Program-made: the position numbers and the translations under genes
From: Thermodesulfobacteriota bacterium
GTDB lineage: Bacteria; Desulfobacterota; BSN033; UBA1163
Length of the DNA: 64,000 nt
Direction: 5' to 3'
Assembly: GCA_030017685.1 (NCBI GenBank)
Contig: JASEHH010000001.1
Location: 62,001-126,000 of the forward strand
Notes under the pieces: model-generated
Told to the model about the DNA's origin: nothing
Database searches by the model: none
What the model saw: only the letters and a program-made list of their open reading frames with translations
Shown: in pieces, positions 28,410-38,888 of the stretch
Numbering within the stretch: position 1 is the stretch's first letter
How the letters are laid out: each line of letters opens with the position of its first letter

Positions 28410-28573
28410 ATACCATGAGTCACTTTTTTCCTGCCGGGCAAATGATCATTATTGGGCGAGGTATTGGTTTTGGCAGGGATAAGGGGGAGGTGGAGAAAGA
28501 TGAAGAAGGGATGCAGGCCGTAAAAACTCTTGGACAAAGGATGGCCTGGTTGCTTAAAAAATTATATGCTTAA
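28410..28573 (+). pseudogene. C-terminal fragment of a flavodoxin/NADPH-dependent FMN reductase-like protein
   Basis: ...MIIIGRGIGFGRDKGEVEKDEEGMQAVKTLGQRMAWLLKKL fits the C-terminus of this family. Confidence 0.45.
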
Positions 28574-28689
28574 GTTGAATATTTTAATGAAAGACAGACG
28601 ATGATCACTTCCTTCCTGAAATCAAGAGTTGTTGATTTCACCCGTATTTACCCTATTTACTTTGCTAAGAAAATATGAGATTAATAGAT

Positions 28690-28821
28690 GATGGTTTCGT
28701 AAAAAGTCTGAAAATCCCAATATCAGTCATTCCTGCGCAAGCAGGAATCCAGTATTTTTAGATAGTTAGAATTCTCTGGATTCCCGTTTTCACGGGAATG
28801 ACGACTTTTTACGATTCCATC
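28690..28821. mobile_element. MITE-like element copy 1 (132 bp)
   Basis: TIR GATGGTTTCGTAAAAAGTC / GACTTTTTACGATTCCATC; flanked by ATAGAT direct repeats; near-identical copy at 46691. Confidence 0.85.
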
Positions 28822-29011
28822 ATAGATTACGGATAGGTTTTTATTTGGCGAAGATCAAATGGACCTTTTGCCTCCTTGTGGCCATTGGAGGGATTGACCC
28901 ATGATTCGTTATTGCCTGGGCCCCAGTTTATTAAAATAGTTTTGGTAAACAATAAATCCTTCGTGACCATTCTTTAATCAGAATGAATATAGGAAAGAGA
29001 GGAGGAGAGAA

Positions 29012-29518
29012 ATGATTCCCGAAATTAAGAACATTCTTTATGCTACGGACCTCAGTAAGAACTCATCTTATGCCTATCTTTATGCTGTCGATATGGCAAA
29101 AAGACATAACGCAAGAATTGTCATTTTGCATTCTGTCGAACCTGTCCGTCATATTTACTCTGTTGACATGTCTGATCGCATGGAAGCAGAATTTCGAAAA
29201 GCTAAAAAACAAGAACGGGAGACGGACATTGAGGAAATCAAGAAATACATTCAGGAATTTTGTAAGAAAACAGAGAACCAAATTGGTTCTCCATGCGTTG
29301 GGCTGGTATCCAAAATCCTGATTCCTTTGGGCCATCCTGTAGAAGAGATTTTGAAGGCAGCAGATGAAGAAGGTTGTGATGTGATCGTCCTTGGAACTCA
29401 TGGAAAAGGATTCTTGAGACACACTTTTCTTGGAAGTGTGGCTGAAGATGTATTAAAAAGAACCCGAAAACCTGTTTTCATTATACCGTTGCCATCTGGA
29501 CCAACCATTATTGATTGA
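29012..29518 (+). CDS. Universal stress protein UspA family
   Basis: ILYATDLSKNSSYAYLYAVDMAKRHNARIVILHSV...GCDVIVLGTHGKGFLRHTFLGSVAEDVLKRTRKPVFIIP. Confidence 0.92.
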   Translation: MIPEIKNILYATDLSKNSSYAYLYAVDMAKRHNARIVILHSVEPVRHIYSVDMSDRMEAEFRKAKKQERETDIEEIKKYIQEFCKKTENQIGSPCVGLVSKILIPLGHPVEEILKAADEEGCDVIVLGTHGKGFLRHTFLGSVAEDVLKRTRKPVFIIPLPSGPTIID

Positions 29519-29554
29519 GATCATATCTGATAGATTGATATATTCAGTCACGCA

Positions 29555-29588
29555 AGGCAGGATTAGAAATAGTCCTGCCTTTTTTTTT
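29555..29588 (+). terminator. Rho-independent terminator
   Basis: AAGGCAGGA-10 nt-TCCTGCCTT followed by T-tract. Confidence 0.9.
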
Positions 29589-29699
29589 CAACATTTTAAC
29601 AGATAATCTTCAATATTCAAGAGTACCCTATATTGCAGATAGGGTAGGTGTAGTTTCCAATCAATGGGTTGATCCCTTCTTTGTGTTAGGGTCCCTTGA

Positions 29700-31139
29700 T
29701 TATTCAATTCCTACGATGCGTTTGGCCCAGCGTTTCTTCTGCTCAAGGTTTCCCAACCGTCCGTACATCACCTTCTGGGTCTGGGGAGATCCTGCGCCAT
29801 GCATGGACTCGATCAGAGCCGTCCCCCCGCTCATGTTTTCGATCAGCCTGAGAATCTTCATACGGTCTTCAACAGGAATTCCTTTGGCCCCGGCCAGATA
29901 CTTCTTCACATAACGGCCCACCTCGCTGCTCTCCAGATCGCCCTGGAAGGGCATGGTGGCAACGATACCGCCGGCTATATCATGGGCCAGACGGGAGATT
30001 TCATAGATGTGGCGGGTGACATTATGTTTGGTCGTATTGGCTAAAAGAGGGTCCGGATAGTAAGCTCCTGATGGGGTTTTATATCCCATGGCAGAGCAGG
30101 CTACCGATCCTGAATAAATCGTCTCAGCCAGATGAATCATCTCTGCCAGTTTTTCTTTAACGTGAGAAGCAGCGGCTGTTCCCTGATACTCTGCGGCCAA
30201 TGCCGTGGCCCCCACCAATATGTCTGAGACCCCTCCCTTACAACCTCCGTAGTTCTGTCGATGCAAGGTTGCAAACCGCTCTACAAGCAGACCTGCCATG
30301 TCATGCTCACCGCAGAGGAAAACCCGTTCCCATGGGACGAAAACATTATCGAAAATGATAAGGGCTTCTCCTCCCACAGCCCCGAAAGGATTGCCGGCAT
30401 CGATCCCCTGTTCAAACTTCCTCTCTTCATTGGTCTGGCGGCCGAAGATGAGGATCACACCTGGTGCATTAAGAGGAAATGCGCAGGCCAAGGCATAATC
30501 CCGATCCTCTTCCTTCATCGCCTGAGTAGGCATGATCAGGATCTCGTGGGAATTGATGCCCCCGGTCATATGGGCCTTGGCTCCACGGATGACAATTCCA
30601 TCGGAGCGACGTTCGACAACATGGGTGAAGAGGTCAGGGTCTGCCTGTTTTGTGGGATGAAGGGATCTGTCTCCTTTGGGATCTGTCATCCCGCCCACAA
30701 CCATTACATTGCTGTCCTGGACATGAATAAGATATTTCTTGAATCGTTCAAAATAGTCAGTCTTATATTTTTGATCGATATCATAAGTGGTCATGTAGGT
30801 GGCATTGAGGGCATCAAATCCTACGCATCGTTGAAAGCATGAGCCTGTTTCATGGGCAATGAGGCGGAGCATCTGGACCTTTTTAATGAGATCATCCACA
30901 CTCTGATGAATATGGGTGAACCGGTTGATCTTCTTGCCGGTGAGGTGAGAAATGGCTGTCATCAGATCCTCATGTTCAGGACGAAGGGCGAGTTCATAGG
31001 TGAGGATAGCGGCATTGATATGCGGCCGCAGGGCGGGATGCTCGGTTATATCCTCCACACGTTTTCCGTTGTAATAGACCGCATGATGGAGGTCTTTCAG
31101 ACTCTGGAGGTAATCCTCTTTGGTGACAATTCGTTTCAT
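29700..31139 (-). CDS. abfD: 4-hydroxybutyryl-CoA dehydratase / vinylacetyl-CoA isomerase
   Basis: CFQRC (CxxxC), HRQNYGGCK (Hx6C plus Y and K); start MKRIVTKEDY. Confidence 0.9.
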   Translation of the reverse strand: MKRIVTKEDYLQSLKDLHHAVYYNGKRVEDITEHPALRPHINAAILTYELALRPEHEDLMTAISHLTGKKINRFTHIHQSVDDLIKKVQMLRLIAHETGSCFQRCVGFDALNATYMTTYDIDQKYKTDYFERFKKYLIHVQDSNVMVVGGMTDPKGDRSLHPTKQADPDLFTHVVERRSDGIVIRGAKAHMTGGINSHEILIMPTQAMKEEDRDYALACAFPLNAPGVILIFGRQTNEERKFEQGIDAGNPFGAVGGEALIIFDNVFVPWERVFLCGEHDMAGLLVERFATLHRQNYGGCKGGVSDILVGATALAAEYQGTAAASHVKEKLAEMIHLAETIYSGSVACSAMGYKTPSGAYYPDPLLANTTKHNVTRHIYEISRLAHDIAGGIVATMPFQGDLESSEVGRYVKKYLAGAKGIPVEDRMKILRLIENMSGGTALIESMHGAGSPQTQKVMYGRLGNLEQKKRWAKRIVGIE

Positions 31140-31164
31140 TTTATTTCTCCTTTTTGTCCATTCT

Positions 31165-31222
31165 GTCATTCCCGTGAAAACGGGAATCCAGACATCTGGA
31201 TTCCTGCTTGCGCAGGAATGAC
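31165..31222. repeat. REP-type double hairpin (GTCATTCCCGTGAAAACGGGAATCCAG...CTGGATTCCTGCTTGCGCAGGAATGAC)
   Basis: Same words, inverted, as the core of the 132-bp MITE. Confidence 0.8.
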
Positions 31223-31262
31223 TGAAAAAGGCGAGCAAAGGGTCAGAAGTCCCTTTAACCTT

Positions 31263-32948
31263 TCAGCCTTGAGCATTCCTGAAGGCCCGTCTTAAAAATT
31301 TCCCGGTAGCGGTTTTGGGCACCTCTTTAACAAACTCCACCTTCCGTGGATACTTATAGGCCGCCATTCGTTCCTTGCAGTGGGCGACGATCTCTTCTTT
31401 GGTCACTTTGCCTTCAAAACCTTCCTTCAGAGCAACAAAGGCCTTGACCGTCTCTCCCCGGTAGGGGTCAGGAACCCCGATCACGGCCACTTCCCGAACA
31501 GCAGGATGAAGATAGATCGTATCCTCCACCTCTCTCGGCCAGACTTTGAATCCGGAGGCGATGATCATGTCCTTCTTCCTGTCCAGGAGATATACCCATC
31601 CTTTGCTGTCCATTGTGCCCACATCTCCGGTAAAAAGCCAGCCTTCACGAATGGCATGAGCGGTTTCTTCAGGTTTGTTCCAGTACCCCGGAATAATACC
31701 CGGTCCTCTGATGGCCAGCTCTCCTACTTCTCCAGGAGGAAGCTCTTTCTCAGGATCACTCAGATCCATAATCTTCGCCTCATGACCCGGGATGGGAACT
31801 CCGATAGCAATGGCTCCGGTCGAAGAATCTACGGGCGCTCTCAATCCCAGCGGGACCAGAGTGGCAGGCGAGGTGCTTTCGGTCAGTCCATAAACATTGT
31901 GGATGTAGGTTCCGGTCAGCTTTTCGAATCGTTCCACGACGGCAGGAATGACGGGTGCTCCACCGCTATAGACCTTCTGAAGAGAGGAAAGGTTATACCT
32001 TCCAATTTCCGGATCATTCATCAGGGCGATAAAGACTGTGATGGCTCCGATCGTACAGGTGGCCTTCCACTTCTTGATCATCTGGAGAGCGGTCCTTGTA
32101 TCGAAGCGGTAAAAGAGGACAAGCGAGCCTCCGGAGGAGACGCACGCTCCAATGTGCCCGACCATCCCTGTGACATGGAAGAGAGGGGCAACTCCTAACA
32201 GGATGTCCGAAGGCGTCAGCTTCCAGCAGTGGCGATAGACCTCGGAATTGAAGACGACATTCCCGTGGGTATTCATGGCGCCTTTTGGAGGGCCGGTTGT
32301 TCCTGAGGTGTAGGTGAGATAGGCCACATCCTCATGTGAGAGCTTAACCTCTGGAGGATGCTTTCCTTGATACTTCTCGATGAGCTTCATGAAGTCTAAG
32401 CTTTCCAGGCCTTTAACTTTTTCCGCTCCTTTGAGGATCGAGGGAAATGGACTTTTTGGATCGAGGAAATCTAACTCTGATGTGGTGATCACATGCTCAA
32501 CACCTGTTTCTTTAACCACTTTTCGAATCATCTCACCGTAAAGGGATTCCATGCAGACAAGAACCTTAATAGAGGCATCACGGAAATAGTAGGTAAGCTC
32601 TTTTTCCCTGTACATGGGATTTAATGGGACAACGATCCCGCCACTCTTCCAGATGCCAAACTGGCCGATGATAAATTGGGGAATGTTTTGTAAGTACAGG
32701 GAGACGCGGTCTCCTTTTTTTACACCGAGGTCTGTCAGGGCACAGGCTAAGGCATCGCTCATCTCATTCAATTCTTTGTAGGAGATTACCTTATCAAAAT
32801 AGTAAAGGGCAGGCTTGCTCCCATGATGTTGTACTGTTTTCCTCAAGTGCTCTAAAGAATTTGTGGCTTCTGGAGATAAATCAGAGGAGTAATCTTTCGG
32901 GTATAAGGAAAGCCATCGTCTTGACTGATTGGGTGAACTCATCAGCAA
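31263..32948 (-). CDS. AMP-binding acyl-CoA synthetase
   Basis: YTSGTTGPPKGAMNTHGN, YGLTESTSPAT, GWLFTGDVGTMDSKGWVYLLDRKKDMI, KTATGKFLRR. Confidence 0.9.
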   Translation of the reverse strand: MLMSSPNQSRRWLSLYPKDYSSDLSPEATNSLEHLRKTVQHHGSKPALYYFDKVISYKELNEMSDALACALTDLGVKKGDRVSLYLQNIPQFIIGQFGIWKSGGIVVPLNPMYREKELTYYFRDASIKVLVCMESLYGEMIRKVVKETGVEHVITTSELDFLDPKSPFPSILKGAEKVKGLESLDFMKLIEKYQGKHPPEVKLSHEDVAYLTYTSGTTGPPKGAMNTHGNVVFNSEVYRHCWKLTPSDILLGVAPLFHVTGMVGHIGACVSSGGSLVLFYRFDTRTALQMIKKWKATCTIGAITVFIALMNDPEIGRYNLSSLQKVYSGGAPVIPAVVERFEKLTGTYIHNVYGLTESTSPATLVPLGLRAPVDSSTGAIAIGVPIPGHEAKIMDLSDPEKELPPGEVGELAIRGPGIIPGYWNKPEETAHAIREGWLFTGDVGTMDSKGWVYLLDRKKDMIIASGFKVWPREVEDTIYLHPAVREVAVIGVPDPYRGETVKAFVALKEGFEGKVTKEEIVAHCKERMAAYKYPRKVEFVKEVPKTATGKFLRRAFRNAQG

Positions 32949-33250
32949 TCTCTTTTCTCATTGAGGGACGTTAACCAATCCATCAGATTCTTAAAATCGT
33001 TTTCTCCTCTGACTGAGAAATGGGGAATTCCTGTCGGATTCATATCTTGACTTGCGCAGGTTCTGCAGCATCCGTTTATGAGAACCACTACCTCTATATC
33101 CGGTTCGTCATGGCGAAGAAAAAGGAGCCGGTCTTTTAGTTGGGATTGTGCACGCTGAACGATCTCCACCCTTTCATAAGAGGGATTGCATCCCCCGCAG
33201 TATTTGAGTCCGACCTTTTTTTTCGATTTCAATTTATGTAGCGCCCTCAT
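32942..33250 (-). CDS. Small Cys-rich hypothetical protein (CGGC / CCxxC)
   Basis: LKYCGGCNPSYERVEIVQ...VVVLINGCCRTCASQ; overlaps start of CoA ligase. Confidence 0.65.
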   Translation of the reverse strand: MRALHKLKSKKKVGLKYCGGCNPSYERVEIVQRAQSQLKDRLLFLRHDEPDIEVVVLINGCCRTCASQDMNPTGIPHFSVRGENDFKNLMDWLTSLNEKRDC

Positions 33251-33279
33251 TTATTGGGGGCGAATCAAAAACCAGTTCC

Positions 33280-33331
33280 GTCGGCAATAAATGCCGACGC
33301 TACTTGCGCTATGCGCCATGCTCTCTGCGAT
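33280..33331. repeat. GTCGGCA-ataaa-TGCCGAC hairpin followed by GCGCTATGCGCCATGCTCTCTGCG words
   Basis: Perfect 7-bp stem; word motif recurs at 35555 and 42314. Confidence 0.65.
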
Positions 33332-33343
33332 TTTTTTGTATAG

Positions 33344-34102
33344 TTACCAGACCGTCCAGCCCCCATCGACATAGATGGTCTGGCCGGTGATGAAGTCCGA
33401 GGCTTTCGAGGCGAGGAAGATGACCGTTCCTTCCAGTTCCGGGAGATAACCCCATCGTCCCATGGGTGTGCGCTCATTGATGAAGTTGAACCTCACCGGG
33501 TCATTCCGGATCTGTTTGACCATATCGGTTTCGAAATAGGTCGGGCCGATGGCATTGACACGAACACCCTGTTTGGCCCATTCAAGAGCCATGACCTTGG
33601 TCATCTGCTCAACGCCGCCCTTAGAGGAGGCATAGGCCAATTGATTGGCAAGACCGACTTTTCCAAAAATTGAACTCATGTTGATCAACTTGCCGTATCT
33701 TTGCGCAATCATTTGGGGAACGACAGCCTGGGCCACAAGAAAATAGCCTTTTAGATTAGTATTGATGATTAAATCCCACTGTTCTTCAGGATATTCAAGG
33801 ACTGGAACCCGATAATTGGTGCCGGCGTTATTAACGAGAATATCGACGCGGCCAAAATGGTTCAGTATCCGCTCGACAGCCTTTTTAACCTTCTCCTTGG
33901 AGAGCACATCGAGTTCAAATCCTTGAGACTTTCGACCCATTGTTTGGATTTCGACTGACACTCGCTCGAGGTCCTGAGGGTTTCTACCACAAACGGCTAT
34001 ATCCGCCCCGGCCTTGGCCAGGGCCTTGGCCGAAGTTTCACCCAGGCCGCGTGTGCTTCCGGTGACCATTGCAACCTTGCCGGTTAAGTCGAAGAGATCC
34101 AT
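33344..34102 (-). CDS. Short-chain dehydrogenase/reductase
   Basis: TGSTRGLGETSAKALAKAGAD, NNAG, YASSKGGVEQMTK. Confidence 0.9.
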   Translation of the reverse strand: MDLFDLTGKVAMVTGSTRGLGETSAKALAKAGADIAVCGRNPQDLERVSVEIQTMGRKSQGFELDVLSKEKVKKAVERILNHFGRVDILVNNAGTNYRVPVLEYPEEQWDLIINTNLKGYFLVAQAVVPQMIAQRYGKLINMSSIFGKVGLANQLAYASSKGGVEQMTKVMALEWAKQGVRVNAIGPTYFETDMVKQIRNDPVRFNFINERTPMGRWGYLPELEGTVIFLASKASDFITGQTIYVDGGWTVW

Positions 34103-34132
34103 CTTATTTGATCGCCCTGTAGGCTGCCTTGA

Positions 34133-35458
34133 TTAAGAGACCTTTTTCCTCTTATCCACAACCCGTTTAGCCCTGAAGGCAGGCCGCTTCAGGGTGCCGG
34201 AGGGGACAAACCGAATGTCCGGAGTAACCTGACACGCATTCCTCAACCTCTCCTTCAGTTGAGAGGACACTTTCGAAACCTCTTTCTCCTTCAGACATTC
34301 GACGATGAGAGTGCACCTCTCTTCTCCGGATTTCGGATCGTTGGTCAGCTCGATTGAAAATTCGTCAAAGAGCAGATCTATTCCCCTGACAACATTTTCC
34401 ACATGGGAAGGAAAGAGGTAGACACCTCTGCAGTTAATTCTGTCTTCCATCCTGCCGATAATTCCTCCCGGGGATCGGGCGTGGGTCCGGCCGCATTTGC
34501 ATTTTTTCTTGTCGAGTCTGGCCACATCGCCGGTCCAGAATCGGATCATCGGCGTGGCTTCCTTGGTGAGATGGGTGATGACCAGGACGCCCAATTCTCC
34601 GGGTTCGCAGGACTTCATCGTATCGGGGTTGATCACTTCTACGAGGAGATGATCTTCAATCCAGTGGATCCCCCCCTTATGAGAGCACTCCGTAGCAATG
34701 ATGGGGCCGATTTCCGTCAAACCATAACAGTCGTAGGCTTCAATCCCAAGTCCTTCTTCAATCTTCTTGCGGGTTGCAGGCACCTCTGCCCCGACCTCAC
34801 CTCCGAAGCATCCGATTCTCAGAGGAATTTCCCCGGGCGGGATTCTTTTTAACTTCAGTTGCTCCGCGATGTTCAGGGCATAGGTTGGAGTGCAGATAAG
34901 AACCGTGGAGCCGGGGTTGATAAAGTAATCGATCTGGCGTTCGCTTTTTGTAGAACCCACCGGGATTACAAAACAGCCCAGCTCTCTGGAGGCGTAATGG
35001 ATGGAGATGCCGGCGACCCAGATGCCGTAACCGAATCCATTCTGGATGATATCTCCGGGCCTGACACCGAAAGTCCACATTGTTCTGGCTGTCCATCTGG
35101 CGATATTTTTCACGTCTTCATGGGACCAGATGGTATTGACCGGAGGCCCGGTCGTTCCCGGAGAAGGCCGGAGCTCTGCCCAGGTATCAGGGGGAGCGAC
35201 CGTAAATCTTCCGAAATGGGGATGAGCCTGCTGTTCCTCTCGAAGTTCATCCTTGGTGACAAAAGGGAGATGCGTGACATCGGACAGCGACCGAATGTCC
35301 TCGGGTTTGATACCCGCTTTTTTGAACTTCTCAAGGTAAAATTCCGAATTCCGGTAGCACCTTCTCGTCTGGAGTTTGAGTTTATGGAATTGAAGGGCCT
35401 CCAGTTCCTCCCGTTCCATCAATTCCATCTCAGGGTCAAAATATTTTCTGATCTTCAT
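34133..35458 (-). CDS. Phenylacetate-CoA ligase family protein
   Basis: RPSPGTTGPPVNTIWSHEDV, YDCYGLTEIGPIIATEC, RFWTGDVARL. Confidence 0.88.
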   Translation of the reverse strand: MKIRKYFDPEMELMEREELEALQFHKLKLQTRRCYRNSEFYLEKFKKAGIKPEDIRSLSDVTHLPFVTKDELREEQQAHPHFGRFTVAPPDTWAELRPSPGTTGPPVNTIWSHEDVKNIARWTARTMWTFGVRPGDIIQNGFGYGIWVAGISIHYASRELGCFVIPVGSTKSERQIDYFINPGSTVLICTPTYALNIAEQLKLKRIPPGEIPLRIGCFGGEVGAEVPATRKKIEEGLGIEAYDCYGLTEIGPIIATECSHKGGIHWIEDHLLVEVINPDTMKSCEPGELGVLVITHLTKEATPMIRFWTGDVARLDKKKCKCGRTHARSPGGIIGRMEDRINCRGVYLFPSHVENVVRGIDLLFDEFSIELTNDPKSGEERCTLIVECLKEKEVSKVSSQLKERLRNACQVTPDIRFVPSGTLKRPAFRAKRVVDKRKKVS

Positions 35459-35508
35459 AAGTCCCCCCTTCTTAAATGCAAAATGTTGATTTCGGATTGC
35501 GGAATACC

Positions 35509-36865
<1,357 letters not shown>

Positions 36866-37423
36866 TCATTCTCCCTTAAAATTTCGATGATGACTTCTTT
36901 GGTTCAAGATGCGTGTGCCCACATAGATGTAATGGATTCCGGAGAGAACGGTTAGAAAGGTCGTTCCGTAGATGGCAATGGGGGTCAGTTGCTTAAAGAA
37001 AGAATCATATCCCGCCAGTAAGGCGAGAAGGACGGTCGATATCTGAAAAGTGGTGGTCATCTTGCTGATGAAACTCGGATGGATTGCGGGAGGGTGACTG
37101 ATGAGCATGATCACAAGAAGGCCCAGTAGAATGATGACATCGCGGGTGATGACGATGACCGAGAGCCAGCCCGGAAGAACCTCTACGATGGCAAGGGCAA
37201 GGTAAGCGGAGATGATAAGGAGCTTATCGGCAATGGGATCGAGATAGGCCCCTAACTCAGTCTTCTGGTGGGTGAGGCGCGCCAATAGGCCATCGAGTCC
37301 ATCCGTAATTCCGGCGATGGCAAAAATGATCAAGGCCCACCAGAAGGAATGATCCATGATGAGGATGACAAAGGCGGGAATCAAAAGGACCCTGATGATG
37401 GTTAAGGTATTGGGCAGGTTCAT
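36866..37423 (-). CDS. pgsA: CDP-diacylglycerol-glycerol-3-phosphate 3-phosphatidyltransferase
   Basis: TDGLDGLLAR..TELGAYLDPIADK motif. Confidence 0.92.
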   Translation of the reverse strand: MNLPNTLTIIRVLLIPAFVILIMDHSFWWALIIFAIAGITDGLDGLLARLTHQKTELGAYLDPIADKLLIISAYLALAIVEVLPGWLSVIVITRDVIILLGLLVIMLISHPPAIHPSFISKMTTTFQISTVLLALLAGYDSFFKQLTPIAIYGTTFLTVLSGIHYIYVGTRILNQRSHHRNFKGE

Positions 37424-37439
37424 CGCTTGCTTTGAAAAA

Positions 37440-37518
37440 GTTCGGAGTGATTAGTTCGTAGTTCGGAGTAAGAAAAAATATTTTTAAACTCCGAACTCTG
37501 AACTCCGAACACCGAACT
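37440..37518. repeat. Inverted short-word repeat (GTTCGGAGT / ACTCCGAACTCTGAACTCCGAAC)
   Basis: Read directly; between pgsA and dnaB. Confidence 0.8.
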
Positions 37519-37523
37519 TAAAA

Positions 37524-38888
37524 TCATTCGTAGAAATTTCCAGCCTCGCCTTTGTAGAGGTCTTTAAAAGTGGTAAATTTGTCCAGAAAGGCCAGATCGA
37601 CCTTGCCGATCGGTCCGTTTCGCTGCTTTCCGATGATGAGCTCTGCTTTGCCCTGGTTCTCCTCCTGGCGATTGTAAACTTCCTCACGGAAAAGGAAGAG
37701 GATGACATCCGCATCCTGCTCGATTGCCCCGGATTCCCGGAGGTCTGAGAGCTGGGGCCTGTTGCCGTGCCTCTCCTCGGTTTTCCGGCTGAGCTGGGAG
37801 ACAGCGATGATCGGGATATTGAGCTCCTTGGCCAGGGCCTTGAGGGAGCGGGAGATTTCGGAGATCTCCTGTTGACGGCTCTCCACTCTCGCTCTCCCCT
37901 TCATCAGTTGAAGATAGTCGATGACGAGCATACCCAGACGATGATCGGCTTTGAGACGCCGCGCCTTTGCCCTCAATTCAAGGACCGAGAGCGCGGCCGT
38001 ATCGTCGATGAAGATGGGCGCCTCGTAAAGCGTTCCTGCGGCGAGCGTCAGCTTGGTCCAGTCGCTCTCATGGAGGAAACCTGTCCGGAGTCGATTTCCT
38101 TCCACCTGCGACTGGGAGCAGAGCATCCGGATGACGAGTTGTTCCTTCGACATCTCAAGGGAGAAGATGGCGATAGGAGTCTTTCGCTCTATGGCGGCAT
38201 ACTGGGCAACGTTGAGGCAAAAGGCGGTCTTGCCCATGCTGGGCCTTCCCGCAACGATGATCAAATCCGAGGGTTGAAAACCTGCTGTCATTTTATCGAG
38301 CTCTTTAAACCCCGAAGGGATGCCGGTGATGAGCTCCTTCTTCTCATAAAGCTTTGAAATGGTGTCCAGACTGTCTTTGACAACTTCACGGATGGAGTAG
38401 AAGGCGGGTCTCACCCTTCTCTCGGAGATTTCGAAAATGGCCTTTTCCGCCTCGTCAAGAAAGTTCTCTACATCGCCCCGATCCTGATAGCTCTGCGTGA
38501 TGATCTCCGTGGAGGTTTCGATCAACTTCCGGAGGACCGCCTTCTCTCTGACGATCCTGGCATAGTATTCGATGTTGGCCGCGGTGGGAACCGAATCGAT
38601 CAGAGAGGCTAAGTAGGAAGCCCCCCCGATGGCGTCGAGGTGGTCCTTTTTGCGCAACTCGTTGGTCATGGTGATCAGGTCTGCAGGTTCATCCCGTTCG
38701 GAAAGGTCAATCAGCGCGCCGTAGATCTTACGATGTCCATCCCGGTAGAAATCGTCAGGGGTGAGGATCTCCATCACCTTATTGATCGCCTGATTTTCAA
38801 TAAGGATGCCGCCCAGAACGGACTGCTCCGCCTCGAGGTTTTGGGGCGGGATTTTATGGGAAGAGAGTTCCGTCCCTTCCATGTTCAC
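37524..38888 (-). CDS. dnaB: Replicative DNA helicase
   Basis: PPQNLEAEQSVLGG, GRPSMGKTAFCLN, LRESGAIEQDADVI. Confidence 0.97.
   Translation of the reverse strand: MNMEGTELSSHKIPPQNLEAEQSVLGGILIENQAINKVMEILTPDDFYRDGHRKIYGALIDLSERDEPADLITMTNELRKKDHLDAIGGASYLASLIDSVPTAANIEYYARIVREKAVLRKLIETSTEIITQSYQDRGDVENFLDEAEKAIFEISERRVRPAFYSIREVVKDSLDTISKLYEKKELITGIPSGFKELDKMTAGFQPSDLIIVAGRPSMGKTAFCLNVAQYAAIERKTPIAIFSLEMSKEQLVIRMLCSQSQVEGNRLRTGFLHESDWTKLTLAAGTLYEAPIFIDDTAALSVLELRAKARRLKADHRLGMLVIDYLQLMKGRARVESRQQEISEISRSLKALAKELNIPIIAVSQLSRKTEERHGNRPQLSDLRESGAIEQDADVILFLFREEVYNRQEENQGKAELIIGKQRNGPIGKVDLAFLDKFTTFKDLYKGEAGNFYE

Noticed and set aside
31140-31238. N-terminal extension of abfD (MLAFFSHSCASRNPDVWIPVFTGMTEW...)
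   Set aside because: Translation of the same REP repeat; the true start is most likely MKRIVTKEDY at 31139.
30852-31295. 147-aa plus-strand ORF with CHSRENGNPDIWIPACAGMTEKG
   Set aside because: Antisense to abfD; the peptide is the familiar spurious translation of the REP-type repeat at 31165-31222.
31380-32198. 272-aa plus-strand ORF
   Set aside because: Lies wholly antisense within the AMP-binding CoA ligase; composition is a shadow of that frame.
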